Below are positions 34,695 to 43,280 of a DNA stretch of 64,000 nt, piece after piece. The stretch covers positions 226,412-290,411 of the forward strand of contig DCDG01000022.1 in assembly GCA_002316315.1 (NCBI GenBank), given 5' to 3'. Position numbers and translations under genes: made by a program. Source of the stretch: Candidatus Aminicenantes bacterium UBA1061 (GTDB lineage: Bacteria; Acidobacteriota; Aminicenantia; Aminicenantales; Saccharicenantaceae). The stretch's first letter is position 1; each line of letters begins with the position of its first letter. The notes beneath the pieces are model-generated. The model did not search any database, was not told the origin of the DNA, and worked only from the letters and a program-made list of their open reading frames with translations.

Positions 34695-36246
34695 ATTCCA
34701 CCGCCCTCATTTCCCTGATGACCATGACCTTAATCTGACCGGGATAATCGAGTTCTTCCTTGATTTTTTGAGCAATGTCTCTGGCAATGACGGCTGCTTG
34801 ATCATCAGAGATTTTCTGAGCATCGACGATGATCCTTATCTCACGCCCGGCTTGAAGGGCAAAAGCTTTGGCTACGCCCTCAAAGGAAGTGGCTATCTGT
34901 TCAAGTTTTTCCAGCCTTTGAACATAAGTTTCAAGGAGTTCTCGGCGGGCTCCAGGCCTGGCTGCCGACAGAGTATCAGCCGCCTGAACCAGCACGGCTT
35001 CCACTGAGGGGAAATCTATATCACGGTGATGTGAGGCAATAGCCTGGACTACTGCTTCACTCTCTCCATATTTTTTAGTCAACTCAACAGATAGTTCAGT
35101 ATGAGTTCCTTCGTAATCCTTATCGACGGCTTTCCCTATATCATGCAGCAGTCCGGCTCTCAGGGCGACGGTCACATCGAGGCCTAATTCCCGGGCCATC
35201 AAGGCAGCTAGCAGAGCAACTTCTTTGGAATGCTGCAGGACATTTTGCCCATAACTCGTCCGGTATTTCAGTTTTCCCAGATATTTAACCAGCTCCGTGT
35301 GCATGTTTTGAATGCCAAGCTCGAGTAAAGTGTTTTCACCTTCCTGCTTTATCTTGTCTTCCAGCTCAACCTTGACCTGTTCCACGATATCTTCGATCCT
35401 GGCCGGATGGATACGGCCGTCGGCTACCAGTTTTTCTATGGCCATTCTGGCCAGTTCACGCCGTAAAGGATCAAAGCTGGATAGAATAACAGCTTCCGGC
35501 GTATCATCAATAATGATGTCGACACCAGTGGCCATTTCGAGGGCCCGGATATTGCGGCCTTCCCGACCGATGATCCTGCCTTTCATATCATCTGAGGGGA
35601 GATCAACGACAGAAACTGTTGTCTCAACTACATGTTCAGCTGCTGATCGCTGAATCGCATTAGAAATTATCTCTCTGGCCAGGACTCTGCTTTTTTCCTT
35701 GGTTTCTTCTTCGATTCTCCGGACGGTTTGGATAGCCTGAAGCTTGGCTTCATCTTCGATTTTGTGAACCAGCATATTTTTGGCTTCTTCTTGAGTCAGC
35801 CCTGATATTCTTTCCAGTTCCTTGATCTGTTTTTCCAGAGTCTCCTTTGTTTTTTGTTCGAGTTGCTCAAGCTCTTTTTCTTTTGCATAGAGGCGGCGTT
35901 CTTTAATAGAAAATTCTTTTTCTTTTCTTTCGAGATTCTGATATCGTCTCTCGAGAGCCTCTTCTTTGTGGAGAAGCCGCCGTTCCTGCTCAGTTAATTT
36001 ATATCTTTTTTCCTTAGTCTGGGCTTCAAACTCGGCCTGCCTGGCCGCATCCTTTTCCCGGGCTTCGGCCTCAGCCTGCTTTTTGATTTTTTCAGCTTCT
36101 TGTTCGGCTCTGGCGGCAATTTCCTTAGCTTTTTCTTCCGCTTGCAGGATACCTTTTAATCCCTGACTTCTCCTGAGAAAAACAAAGATCAGGATTAAGA
36201 GCAGAATAGCTAAAAGTGGAATCCCCACCATTAATAATGTCTTCAT
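34684..36246 (-). CDS. rny: Ribonuclease Y
   Basis: RNase Y is a membrane-anchored endoribonuclease that initiates mRNA decay. I set the start at ATG 36246 (520 residues), since GGAGGT at 36258-36253 gives a 6-base spacer; a TTG at 36252 would abut that site. Domains in order: one N-terminal helix (about 3-24), a long charged coiled coil to about 195, a KH domain with [19 protein letters not shown] (near 226), and an HD domain with [16 protein letters not shown] (metal-binding His-Asp) and later SHHRDID. The C-terminal domain is complete. A leader with a possible anti-Shine-Dalgarno hairpin precedes it. It overlaps ymdB by 11 bases and follows zapA. Confidence 0.95.
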   Translation of the reverse strand: MKTLLMVGIPLLAILLLILIFVFLRRSQGLKGILQAEEKAKEIAARAEQEAEKIKKQAEAEAREKDAARQAEFEAQTKEKRYKLTEQERRLLHKEEALERRYQNLERKEKEFSIKERRLYAKEKELEQLEQKTKETLEKQIKELERISGLTQEEAKNMLVHKIEDEAKLQAIQTVRRIEEETKEKSRVLAREIISNAIQRSAAEHVVETTVSVVDLPSDDMKGRIIGREGRNIRALEMATGVDIIIDDTPEAVILSSFDPLRRELARMAIEKLVADGRIHPARIEDIVEQVKVELEDKIKQEGENTLLELGIQNMHTELVKYLGKLKYRTSYGQNVLQHSKEVALLAALMARELGLDVTVALRAGLLHDIGKAVDKDYEGTHTELSVELTKKYGESEAVVQAIASHHRDIDFPSVEAVLVQAADTLSAARPGARRELLETYVQRLEKLEQIATSFEGVAKAFALQAGREIRIIVDAQKISDDQAAVIARDIAQKIKEELDYPGQIKVMVIREMRAVEYAR

Positions 36247-36252
36247 TTTCAA

Positions 36253-36314
36253 ACCTCCTCGCCGGACTGTCGATCAAAAGAGTTAACAAGGAGGTCAGGT
36301 AGTCAGGTTAACTC
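36253..36314 (-). promoter_or_regulatory. Possible anti-Shine-Dalgarno hairpin in the rny leader
   Basis: On the minus strand, GAGTTAAC (36314-36307) and GTTAACTC (36287-36280) form a perfect 8-base stem. The 19-base loop contains ACCTCCTT; with the next stem base this reads ACCTCCTTG (36295-36287). It can pair over nine positions (one G-T wobble) with CGAGGAGGT at 36261-36253, the rny ribosome binding site. The 189-base zapA-rny gap therefore holds more than a spacer, and may control RNase Y translation. Base-pairing was worked out by eye. Confidence 0.4.
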
Positions 36315-36435
36315 GCCGCTGGACGGTCGCCCCTTAAGCTCGCTGATATGATCAAAGCTATTTTCATTAAGCTTATTGTCTGAGATAGACACTGGATCTA
36401 ATTTATTAAAAGAATTAAGAGTTAATTCTCCCAAA

Positions 36436-36765
36436 TTAAGGGGTAAGTTTTTCCAGAGGATTAAAATCAGATTCATAGTTCTTTACCTGAGCCTCAAGTT
36501 GAACCAGCTCTTTTTCCAGCCGGTCAAAGGCCTCCCTTAAACCGGCCACCTCCATTTCGGCCAAAAACAACTCGTCAGCTAGATTTAAAGCAGTTAGAAC
36601 TGCTATCTTAGATAAATCTGACGATCGTGACTTAGCTGCTACTTCCTGCATTTTTTGATCAACATAAGAGGTTAGCTGGTTGATATATTCTTCGTCTTCT
36701 TCTCCTTTGACGCAGATCCTGTATTTATTTCCAAAAATTTCAATTTCGACTATTTTTTCGCTCAT
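36436..36765 (-). CDS. zapA: Cell division protein ZapA
   Basis: ZapA binds FtsZ and stabilises the Z-ring. The 109-residue protein has the family N-terminal globular domain (IVEIEIFGNKYRICVKGEED, about 4-23, then EYINQLTSYVDQKMQEVA). A helix with DLSKIAVLTALNLADELF (about 50-67) and a C-terminal coiled coil with a leucine/glutamate repeat follow. Size and layout match bacterial ZapA. Its start overlaps the stop of a small coiled-coil gene by 4 bases, suggesting a ZapA/ZapB-like pair. In many bacteria zapA is followed by 6S RNA; I looked for one here and could not support it. Confidence 0.9.
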   Translation of the reverse strand: MSEKIVEIEIFGNKYRICVKGEEDEEYINQLTSYVDQKMQEVAAKSRSSDLSKIAVLTALNLADELFLAEMEVAGLREAFDRLEKELVQLEAQVKNYESDFNPLEKLTP

Positions 36766-37022
36766 ATCCCCAATTTTTCTATCTGGGCAATCAGAGCTTC
36801 GAGCTTTTCCTTAACCGTTTCTTTTTCTTCACGCAGTTGATTAAGTTCTTCTGCCATCAGGCTAAAAGTTTTTAGCTTCTCTTCCTGTTCCTTCTTTTCG
36901 CCTTTAACCTGTTTGAGGTCCTCTTTCAGCCGGGCATTTTCGGAAGAAAGGCGGCCAAAATGTTCTACAATCTGAGAAATTTTGCCCTCAAGTATTTTAA
37001 TCCGCTCAATCTCACTTGTCAA
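36762..37022 (-). CDS. Small coiled-coil protein, ZapB-like
   Basis: This 86-residue protein is almost entirely coiled coil, with heptads from EIERIKILEGKISQIVEHFG through ENARLKEDLKQVKGEKKEQE to the C-terminus. It has no membrane segment, and charged residues dominate. Its place immediately before zapA (4-base overlap) and after pheT (10 bases) matches ZapB-like division proteins in other phyla, which pair with ZapA as an all-helical partner. Coiled coils are poorly diagnostic, so the assignment relies on context; any small structural protein would look similar. Confidence 0.6.
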   Translation of the reverse strand: MTSEIERIKILEGKISQIVEHFGRLSSENARLKEDLKQVKGEKKEQEEKLKTFSLMAEELNQLREEKETVKEKLEALIAQIEKLGI

Positions 37023-37032
37023 TTTGCCCTCC

Positions 37033-39075
37033 TTATCTCAATTGAATCTTCAGCGTTGATTTTAATTGAGAAATAATGTTTAGCATTGCCCGGTCAACTT
37101 CTTCGGTCAGCAGAGTCCGGGATTCATGCCTGAAAAAGAACCGCACAGAATAGCTGACCTGGCCGGGTGCCAGGCTGCCTCCCTCAAATCGGTCATAAAT
37201 CTCAAATCTTTCCAGAAAAGGAACATTAAGTTTCCTTAACTGGCTATAAATATCCTGAAAATTGATCTGGGCCTCGACCTGAAACGACAAATCACGTACA
37301 GTACCAGGGTACCTGGGAACAGCCGTAAAGGTGAAAGCCCGTGGCTGACGACCGAACAGTGCAGTTAGATTAAGCTCACCGCCATAAGCTAATTTTTCCA
37401 GTTCATAGGCCTTCCTTGTTTCAGGCTTTAAAAGCCCGAGATAGCCGATCGGCTCATTCTTGATCGAAATCTTAACAGATTGACCACTCTGGAAAAAGCT
37501 ATGATCTTCAGGCTCGAAAGAGGGAACATCATAACCCAGATAAGAAAAAAGATCCTCGATGGCCCCTTTCAAAAAGAAATAATCGGTTTCCCGGGACGGC
37601 TGGTTCCAGGCTTTCCCCTCTTTCAGTCCGCTGGTTATCAGGCCAAGATGCCATTCCTCTCGTTGCTTTCCATCTTCTTCCCAGAAATAAATCTTGCCTG
37701 TTTCAAAGATATGAACTCCTTCTGCTTCTCGATTATAATTCCAGACAGCATTTTCGACCAATCCGGGCAGGATCGAAGTCCTGAGAATTGAGGCCCGAGA
37801 AGAAATCGGATTCTGCAGCTTAATCGGTTGATATCCAGTCTGCCAGATTGTTTCTTTTTGCTGGTCGGCAAAGCTAAAATTTATAACTTCATCAAAACCG
37901 TAATGAAATAGAATTTCCTTCAGAAACCAGAGGCAATCCTGTTCCTGGCTGGCCGGCAGTTCAAATGATCTGGCTGGTGTGACTTCGCTCGGAATGTGGT
38001 CGTAGCCGAAAAATCTGGCGATCTCTTCAATTAGATCGGCCTCTCTTTCGAGGTCAACACGGAAACTGGGAATTTCAGCTACCCACACCCCCGGCTTCTG
38101 CTCATTCAATTTTAGACCAAGCGCAGTGAGTGTTCTGACGACAAATTCCTCCGGGATTTCGATTCCTAGGAGCTCAGCGATTCTTTTCAGACGCAATGGA
38201 ACGGATTTGGGCTTTCTCTGGCTAGGATAAACATCTATTAATCCCCTGGAGGCTTTTCCGCCGCACCGACTCAACAGGGAAGCAGCCATCATGGCTCCCA
38301 GCGGAGCAGTATTGATATCAACTCCGCGTTCAAACCGGTAAGAGGCATCCGTGGTCAGGCCAAGTTTTTTAGCGGTTAGCCGGATAGAAACCGGGTCAAA
38401 ATTAGCGCTCTCAATAAAAACGTCTGTCGTCTTTTCGGTAATAGCTGATTCTTCACCCCCGATGATACCGGCTAGAGCCACAGGCTTGCTTTCATCTGCT
38501 ATGACCAGCATATCAGGTGTCAATTCAACCAGCTGTCCATCCAGAGTGAGCAGGGTTTCGCCTTTTCTAGCTCTCCTGACAATAATTCTGGCTTCCCGTA
38601 GCCGGCCAAAATCAAAGGTGTGGAGCGGTTGGCCAAGAGAAAAACAGACATAATTGCTGATGTCTACTACATTATTTATGGGGCGCAAACCGCAAGCTTC
38701 AATCCGCCTTTTTAACCATTCAGGAGACGGGCCAACCATCACGCTCTTAACAACCAGGCCACAATAACGGGGGCAAAGCTGACTGTCCAGCACCTGAATA
38801 TCGACCAGGTCAAAAGTCGCCTGGTCAAGTTCATTTAATGGCCAGGAAGGTGTTTTTAGGGGCAGGCCCAGGAGAGTCGCCAATTCCCTGGCGACACCCA
38901 GGTGACCGAGTGTGTCTGGCCGATTAGCATAGGTTTCGATTTCATAAACGGTATCGCCGTTGACCTTTTTTATAGATTCAATCATTAAACCTATCTGGTC
39001 AAAATATTTAGCCAGTTCCTCCGGGAGAACAGTCAGGTCAAGATATTCTTTTAGCCAGTCGTATGAAATGTTCAT
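37033..39075 (-). CDS. pheT: Phenylalanyl-tRNA synthetase beta chain, compact form
   Basis: PheT with PheS charges tRNA-Phe. At 680 residues it is shorter than the usual ~790-800. After MNISYDWLKEYLDLTVLPEE the protein goes straight to EIETYANRPDTLGHLGVARE (about 45-64). The EMAP/OB-type tRNA-binding insert, normally at about residues 40-150, is missing. The rest is in order: B3/4 editing domain (about 110-270, with PINNVVDISNYVCFSLGQP), B5 (about 290-360), the central synthetase-like domain, and the C-terminal ferredoxin-like anticodon-binding domain (PRYPGTVRDLSFQVEAQ, near 590). It overlaps pheS by 4 bases. Loss of the insert is known in some lineages, so this is probably natural. Confidence 0.95.
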   Translation of the reverse strand: MNISYDWLKEYLDLTVLPEELAKYFDQIGLMIESIKKVNGDTVYEIETYANRPDTLGHLGVARELATLLGLPLKTPSWPLNELDQATFDLVDIQVLDSQLCPRYCGLVVKSVMVGPSPEWLKRRIEACGLRPINNVVDISNYVCFSLGQPLHTFDFGRLREARIIVRRARKGETLLTLDGQLVELTPDMLVIADESKPVALAGIIGGEESAITEKTTDVFIESANFDPVSIRLTAKKLGLTTDASYRFERGVDINTAPLGAMMAASLLSRCGGKASRGLIDVYPSQRKPKSVPLRLKRIAELLGIEIPEEFVVRTLTALGLKLNEQKPGVWVAEIPSFRVDLEREADLIEEIARFFGYDHIPSEVTPARSFELPASQEQDCLWFLKEILFHYGFDEVINFSFADQQKETIWQTGYQPIKLQNPISSRASILRTSILPGLVENAVWNYNREAEGVHIFETGKIYFWEEDGKQREEWHLGLITSGLKEGKAWNQPSRETDYFFLKGAIEDLFSYLGYDVPSFEPEDHSFFQSGQSVKISIKNEPIGYLGLLKPETRKAYELEKLAYGGELNLTALFGRQPRAFTFTAVPRYPGTVRDLSFQVEAQINFQDIYSQLRKLNVPFLERFEIYDRFEGGSLAPGQVSYSVRFFFRHESRTLLTEEVDRAMLNIISQLKSTLKIQLR

Positions 39076-40106
39076 CTTCGATTAAACTGCCTCAAAAATC
39101 TCAGATCGTTTTCATAAAAATAGCGCATCTCGGGGATTTCGTAGGCCAGCATGGCTGTCCGGTCAATGCCGAGGCCAAAAGCCCAGCCGCTGTATTTTTC
39201 CGGGTCAATATTGACGTTTTTAAAAACTTGGGGGTCAACCAGGCCGGCTCCAAGAATTTCCTTCCAGCCAGTTCCGCCACAAACCCGGCACTGGGCATCC
39301 TGCCCATGACAGGCGATACATTCAATGTCTACCTCAGCTGAGGGTTCAGTAAATGGAAAAAAACTCGGGCGGAAGCGTATTTTTATTTTTTCACCAAATA
39401 GAGCTCTGATAAAATATTCAAGTGTTCCTTTAAGATGGGCGAAGGTAATCCCCCGGTCAACGACCAGGCCCTCAACTTGATGGAACATGGGAAGATGAGT
39501 CGGGTCAGGTGTTTCCCGCCGGTAGACTTTTCCAGGAATAATAATTCGGATGGGTGGTTTCTTTTTTTCCATGACACGGATTTGAACCGGAGAAGTGTGA
39601 GTTCGCAACAATAGCCTGTCATTTATATAAAGAGTATCCCAGCTGTCCCGGGCAGGGTGATATGGAGGAAAATTTAGGGCTTCGAAATTATAATAATCAG
39701 TTTCAATTTCAGGGCCTTCTTCCACCGCAAAACCCATCGAAATAAATATTTTTTCTATTTTTCTCTGAAAAAGAGTTATAGGATGTGGAGCTCCCCAGTA
39801 AATTTTCCTTCCAGGAAGAGTCAGATCTGGGGATATCTTCTCAGCTTTTGGCTTCAGACATTTCTGTTCGAGTTCAGTCAGGGTTTGCTGAACTTCCATT
39901 TTAAAATCATTCAGAACAACCCCGGCTGACTTTTTCTCCTCAGGCGATAATTGTTTTAATTCGTCAAAAAGCAGAGTTATATAGCCCTTTTTCCTGCTGA
40001 GAAAAGCCTGCTTCAGCTCTTCTAACTCTTTGATATTTTTTGTCTTGGCCGCCAGATCATTAAAAAGCTGGCGGTACTGTTCTATTTTCTCTTGCAGGCT
40101 GCTCAT
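39072..40106 (-). CDS. pheS: Phenylalanyl-tRNA synthetase alpha chain
   Basis: PheS is the catalytic class II subunit. The 344 residues carry an N-terminal coiled coil (about 1-95) for tRNA contact, then the catalytic core: HPITLFQRKIEKIFISMGF (about 108-126), VEEGPEIETDYYNFEALNFP (about 127-146), motif 2 LLRTHTSPVQIRVM (about 168-181) with GKVYRRETPDPTHLPMFHQ, and motif 3 GWAFGLGIDRTAMLAY (about 311-326). Length is standard. It starts within the stop of rplT (4-base overlap) and runs into pheT, the conserved rplT-pheS-pheT order. Confidence 0.97.
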   Translation of the reverse strand: MSSLQEKIEQYRQLFNDLAAKTKNIKELEELKQAFLSRKKGYITLLFDELKQLSPEEKKSAGVVLNDFKMEVQQTLTELEQKCLKPKAEKISPDLTLPGRKIYWGAPHPITLFQRKIEKIFISMGFAVEEGPEIETDYYNFEALNFPPYHPARDSWDTLYINDRLLLRTHTSPVQIRVMEKKKPPIRIIIPGKVYRRETPDPTHLPMFHQVEGLVVDRGITFAHLKGTLEYFIRALFGEKIKIRFRPSFFPFTEPSAEVDIECIACHGQDAQCRVCGGTGWKEILGAGLVDPQVFKNVNIDPEKYSGWAFGLGIDRTAMLAYEIPEMRYFYENDLRFLRQFNRR

Positions 40107-40471
40107 GTCCTTGGAGATGCTTGCGCCTGTTTGGCCTGCTCAGCCAGATAAGCAAAGGTAGCCGGTGCTTTAACAGCCAATTCAGCCAGAATCTTCCGGT
40201 CAAGTTCAATCTTCAGGTTTTTAACTCCCCTGATAAACTGATTATAAGAAATCCCGTTAGCCTGGGCGCCAGCTTTAATCCTTATTATCCATAACTGCCG
40301 GAAATCTCTTTTTTTAGTCCGGCGGTCACGATAGGCATACTGCAGGGATTTTTCCACTGCTTCCTTAGCTGTCCGGTAATTGCTTTTTTTGGTTCCCCGG
40401 TAGCCTTTAGCTGAAGCTAATATTTTTTTCCTGCGATCTTTTTTCTTAGAACTTCTTTTTACTCTTGGCAT
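40103..40471 (-). CDS. rplT: 50S ribosomal protein L20
   Basis: L20 nucleates 23S rRNA folding during 50S assembly and, in E. coli and Bacillus, represses its own operon. The 122-residue protein opens with the long basic helix (MPRVKRSSKKKDRRKKILAS, GYRGTKKSNYRTAKEAVEKS, then AYRDRRTKKRDFRQLWIIRI) and ends in the globular QFIRGVKNLKIELDRKILAE domain. All L20 hallmarks are present. It lies 51 bases after rpmI; its stop overlaps the pheS start. Autoregulation by L20 is likely from family knowledge but no binding site was identified here. Confidence 0.97.
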   Translation of the reverse strand: MPRVKRSSKKKDRRKKILASAKGYRGTKKSNYRTAKEAVEKSLQYAYRDRRTKKRDFRQLWIIRIKAGAQANGISYNQFIRGVKNLKIELDRKILAELAVKAPATFAYLAEQAKQAQASPRT

Positions 40472-40522
40472 GATGTTTCTCCTTTCCTGCTGGTGCTTTC
40501 TGCCTTCCAGCTAAGCCGGTCA

Positions 40523-40723
40523 TTAAAAGTCATAAGGAAGCATTTTTTTGACCGTCTTTAGATCTGCTGGACTCAACTCAGCCTTCTTGCCTAAATGTCT
40601 TATTCTTTTTGAAGATTTTTTGGTCAGAATATGGCTTTTGTTAGCTTTTTTGTGGAGCACCTTCTTGTTCGCTGTTATTTTGAATCTCTTTTTTGCTGCT
40701 CTTTTGGTTTTTAACTTTGGCAT
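40523..40723 (-). CDS. rpmI: 50S ribosomal protein L35
   Basis: L35 is a small 50S protein. The start at ATG 40723, preceded by GGAGG, gives 66 residues beginning MPKLKTKRAAKKRFKITANK, the canonical L35 N-terminus, followed by HILTKKSSKRIRHLGKKAEL. The longer open frame up to 40762 would add 13 residues unlike any L35. The first 83 bases of this gene are also read, in another frame, as the end of infC. The order infC-rpmI-rplT is nearly universal in bacteria. Confidence 0.97.
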   Translation of the reverse strand: MPKLKTKRAAKKRFKITANKKVLHKKANKSHILTKKSSKRIRHLGKKAELSPADLKTVKKMLPYDF

Positions 40724-41279
40724 CTTTTCCTCCTGCTTTTGTCGGGACGATGAGGGCGACACTGGCCCAGTCCTGATTTTTCACTTCTCCGTCTAAGCGG
40801 GCTATATCAGACATGTCCGATAAAATTCTATCCATAACCTGATAGGCCATCTCTGGATGAGATCTCTCACGGCCTCTGATCATAATAGTAATTTTAACTT
40901 TATCTCCCGCTTCTATAAAGCGGCGAATATGTTTCAACTTGAAATTGTAATCGTGAATACTAATTTTCGGCCTGAATTTAATTTCTTTGATCTGGGCCTG
41001 TTTCTGGTGTTTCTTGGCTTCATGCGCCTTCTTGTGCAACTCATAAAGGAATTTGCCGTAGTCCATAATCCGGCAGACCGGTGGACTGGCTTGAGGGGCA
41101 ATCTCTACCAGATCAAGCCCTTTCTCCCGGGCTACGGCCAGAGCCTGAGGTACAGACATCACACCTAATTGATTTTTATCTTCATCAATTACCCTGATTT
41201 CTGGTGCCCGGATCATTTCGTTTATCCTGTGAGGATGCTGCTTAGCTTTTGGGGGACGGTAAGGTTCTCGTTGGAAAAT
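40641..41279 (-). CDS. infC: Translation initiation factor IF-3, AUU start
   Basis: IF-3 binds 30S subunits and proofreads initiation. The nearest ATG (41216) would delete the conserved N-terminus. The frame remains open upstream through HPHRINEMIRAPEIRVID, as in all IF-3 proteins, to an ATT at 41279-41277. A perfect AGGAGGT at 41291-41285 precedes it, five bases away, overlapping the thrS stop. AUU is the classic infC start, through which IF-3 represses its own translation. The resulting protein has 212 residues, with the N-domain, linker helix (YGKFLYELHKKAHEAKKHQK) and C-domain (KIRRF-type region, VKITIMIRGRE). The tail after about residue 185 (KNQKSSKKEIQNNSEQEG) is atypical and overprints rpmI. 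Confidence 0.93.
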   Translation of the reverse strand: MFQREPYRPPKAKQHPHRINEMIRAPEIRVIDEDKNQLGVMSVPQALAVAREKGLDLVEIAPQASPPVCRIMDYGKFLYELHKKAHEAKKHQKQAQIKEIKFRPKISIHDYNFKLKHIRRFIEAGDKVKITIMIRGRERSHPEMAYQVMDRILSDMSDIARLDGEVKNQDWASVALIVPTKAGGKDAKVKNQKSSKKEIQNNSEQEGAPQKS

Positions 41280-41291
41280 AGTTGACCTCCT
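41277..41291 (-). promoter_or_regulatory. Ribosome binding site and AUU start of infC
   Basis: AGGAGGT (41291-41285) lies five bases from the ATT (41279-41277) on the minus strand. The thrS TAG stop (41292-41290) overlaps the start of the site. The very strong site with a weak start codon is the arrangement expected for IF-3 autoregulation. Confidence 0.85.
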
Positions 41292-43212
41292 AAAGTTTTA
41301 TTTCCAAAGATTTTTCTTGAATTAACTGCTTAAGTCTGGGAAGAAGGGTGTCAATCTTCATCTCCCCCAGATCTCCCTGACCGTGTATTCTCAAAGAGAG
41401 ACTACCGTCATTGATTTCCTTGTCACCGATGATGGCCATCAGTGGAATCTTCTCGATTTCGGCCTGGCGGATTTTTTTCCCGATTTTTTCTCTGGAATCA
41501 TCAACCTTAGCCCGCAAGCCCTCAGCCGCTAATCTTGACCGAATTTCCTTAGCGTAGGATTCGTGCCGATCGGCAATGGGCAAGATGATCATCTGGACAG
41601 GGGCCAGCCAGAGGGGAAAGTTTCCCATATAATGCTCAATCAGCACACCGAAAAACCGTTCCATTGAACCTAACAGGGCTCGATGGACCATAAAGGGGCG
41701 GTGGAAATTGCCATCTTCTCCCGCATAGGTCAGGTCAAACCTTTCAGACAGATTAAAGTCCAGCTGAACGGTTGTGCATTGCCATAAACGCCCGATAGCA
41801 TCTTTTATTTTGATATCTATTTTCGGTCCATAAAAAACGCCTTCACCCTGATCTAGCTGATAGGGCAAGCCAGAACTTTTAAGTGCTTCTTCCAGGGCTC
41901 TCTCCGCCTTATCCCAGTCTTCAAGGCGACCAACATACTTTTCAGGCCTGGTAGCTAAATAAACCTGATAATTTTGAAAGCCGAAAGCCTTGAGGAGCCT
42001 GATGGCCAGGCGAATAACTCCCTTAATTTCATCTTCTAACTGATCCTCGCGGCAAAAAATATGGGCATCGTCCTGAGTAAAGCCTCTGACCCGAAGGAGG
42101 CCGTGGAGAACACCACTTCTCTCATACCTGTAAACCGTGCCCAGTTCTGCCCAGCGCAGAGGTAATTCTCGATAAGACCGCAGCCGCGATTTGTAGGCCA
42201 TGATGTGGAAGGGGCAGTTCATCGGCTTGAGCTGATACTGGCCGCCTTCCAGCTCAAGAGGCGGATACATAGCCTCATAAAACTCTGTATGGCCGCTCTT
42301 TTTCCAGAGATCCAGCTTGGCTATATGAGGAGAATAAATAAAACCATAGCCATCCTTGAGGTGTTCTTCCTTCCAGAAGTTTTCAATTAAATGGCGGATA
42401 ATCGACCCTTTTGGCTGCCAGATAACCAGACCAGCTCCCAGGTCATCGCTTGTCTGGAACAGCTCAAGCTCCTGTCCGAGTCTCCGATGGTCGCGTTTTC
42501 TGGCTTCTTCCAGAAAACTCAAGAAGTCATCTAGCTCTTTCTGACTGAAAAAGGCTGTTCCATAAATTCTTTGTAACTGAGGGCCTCGTTCATCACCCTT
42601 CCAGTAAGCACCGGAAACAGAGAGTAATTTAACGTGCTTGATATATCCGGTAGAAGGCAGATGTGGCCCAAGACAGAAATCAATAAAAGTTCCCTGCTCG
42701 TAGCAGGTAACCTCAGACCCGCCTTTTTCCTGAATTAACTCCACTTTGAGACTCTGCCCACGCTCCTCAAAAATTCGGACAGCTTCTTCTTTTTTTAAGA
42801 CCAGCCGCCGGATGGGCAGATCTTCTTCAACTATTTCTTGCATCCTTTTTTCAATAGCAACCAGATCTTCAGGTGTAAAAGCTGTCTCTCGGAGAAAGTC
42901 ATAATAAAAACCAGTGTCGGTGGCCGGGCCAATCCCAGCCTGAACTCCGGGAAAGAGTTCAAGTACAGCCTGAGCCAGAAGATGGGAAGCACTGTGCCAG
43001 AGAACATCGAGAGCCTCGGGCATGCCAGCTGTTACTGGTTCAAGCTCACGATCATGGTCAATTGGATAACTGAGATCGAGTAACTCCTGGCCACTTCGGA
43101 ATAGTAAGGGTCTTGCTTCCAGGTCGAGTTGAGGCAGAAGTTCAGACAGAGGGGTCCCTTTGGATAAAGAAAAGACAGATTCCCCAATTTTAATTTTGAT
43201 TAATTCTTCCAT
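41290..43212 (-). CDS. thrS: Threonyl-tRNA synthetase
   Basis: ThrRS charges tRNA-Thr and edits serine. Its 640 residues match the standard length. Domains in order: TGS (1-60), N2 editing domain with LWHSASHLLAQAVLELFPG (about 71-89) and TCYEQGTFIDFCLGPHLPST (about 169-188), the class II core with motif 2 RYERSGVLHGLLRVRGFTQDDAHIF, motif 3 GSMERFFGVLIEHYMG, and the C-terminal anticodon-binding domain. It begins 69 bases after tRNA-Val on the same strand and probably shares its promoter. The infC ribosome site overlaps its stop. Its own Shine-Dalgarno is weak. Confidence 0.97.
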   Translation of the reverse strand: MEELIKIKIGESVFSLSKGTPLSELLPQLDLEARPLLFRSGQELLDLSYPIDHDRELEPVTAGMPEALDVLWHSASHLLAQAVLELFPGVQAGIGPATDTGFYYDFLRETAFTPEDLVAIEKRMQEIVEEDLPIRRLVLKKEEAVRIFEERGQSLKVELIQEKGGSEVTCYEQGTFIDFCLGPHLPSTGYIKHVKLLSVSGAYWKGDERGPQLQRIYGTAFFSQKELDDFLSFLEEARKRDHRRLGQELELFQTSDDLGAGLVIWQPKGSIIRHLIENFWKEEHLKDGYGFIYSPHIAKLDLWKKSGHTEFYEAMYPPLELEGGQYQLKPMNCPFHIMAYKSRLRSYRELPLRWAELGTVYRYERSGVLHGLLRVRGFTQDDAHIFCREDQLEDEIKGVIRLAIRLLKAFGFQNYQVYLATRPEKYVGRLEDWDKAERALEEALKSSGLPYQLDQGEGVFYGPKIDIKIKDAIGRLWQCTTVQLDFNLSERFDLTYAGEDGNFHRPFMVHRALLGSMERFFGVLIEHYMGNFPLWLAPVQMIILPIADRHESYAKEIRSRLAAEGLRAKVDDSREKIGKKIRQAEIEKIPLMAIIGDKEINDGSLSLRIHGQGDLGEMKIDTLLPRLKQLIQEKSLEIKL

Positions 43213-43280
43213 TGATTCAACTTAATCTTTATTCTACCATAAACGAAACCGACTTTTATACCCGGGAAAATCAGGGGTAA

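Noticed and set aside
35312..35653. 113-residue ORF opposite rny
   Set aside because: It is a serine-rich antisense shadow of the conserved rny coding sequence, as are the other long opposite-strand frames in this window.
36262..36435. 6S RNA gene between zapA and rny
   Set aside because: The position is classic for ssrS, but I could not find a long closed rod with a central bubble; the only clear structure is the short hairpin near rny.
40724..40762. Thirteen extra N-terminal residues on L35
   Set aside because: They match no L35 and lie in infC coding sequence; GGAGG sits right before ATG 40723.
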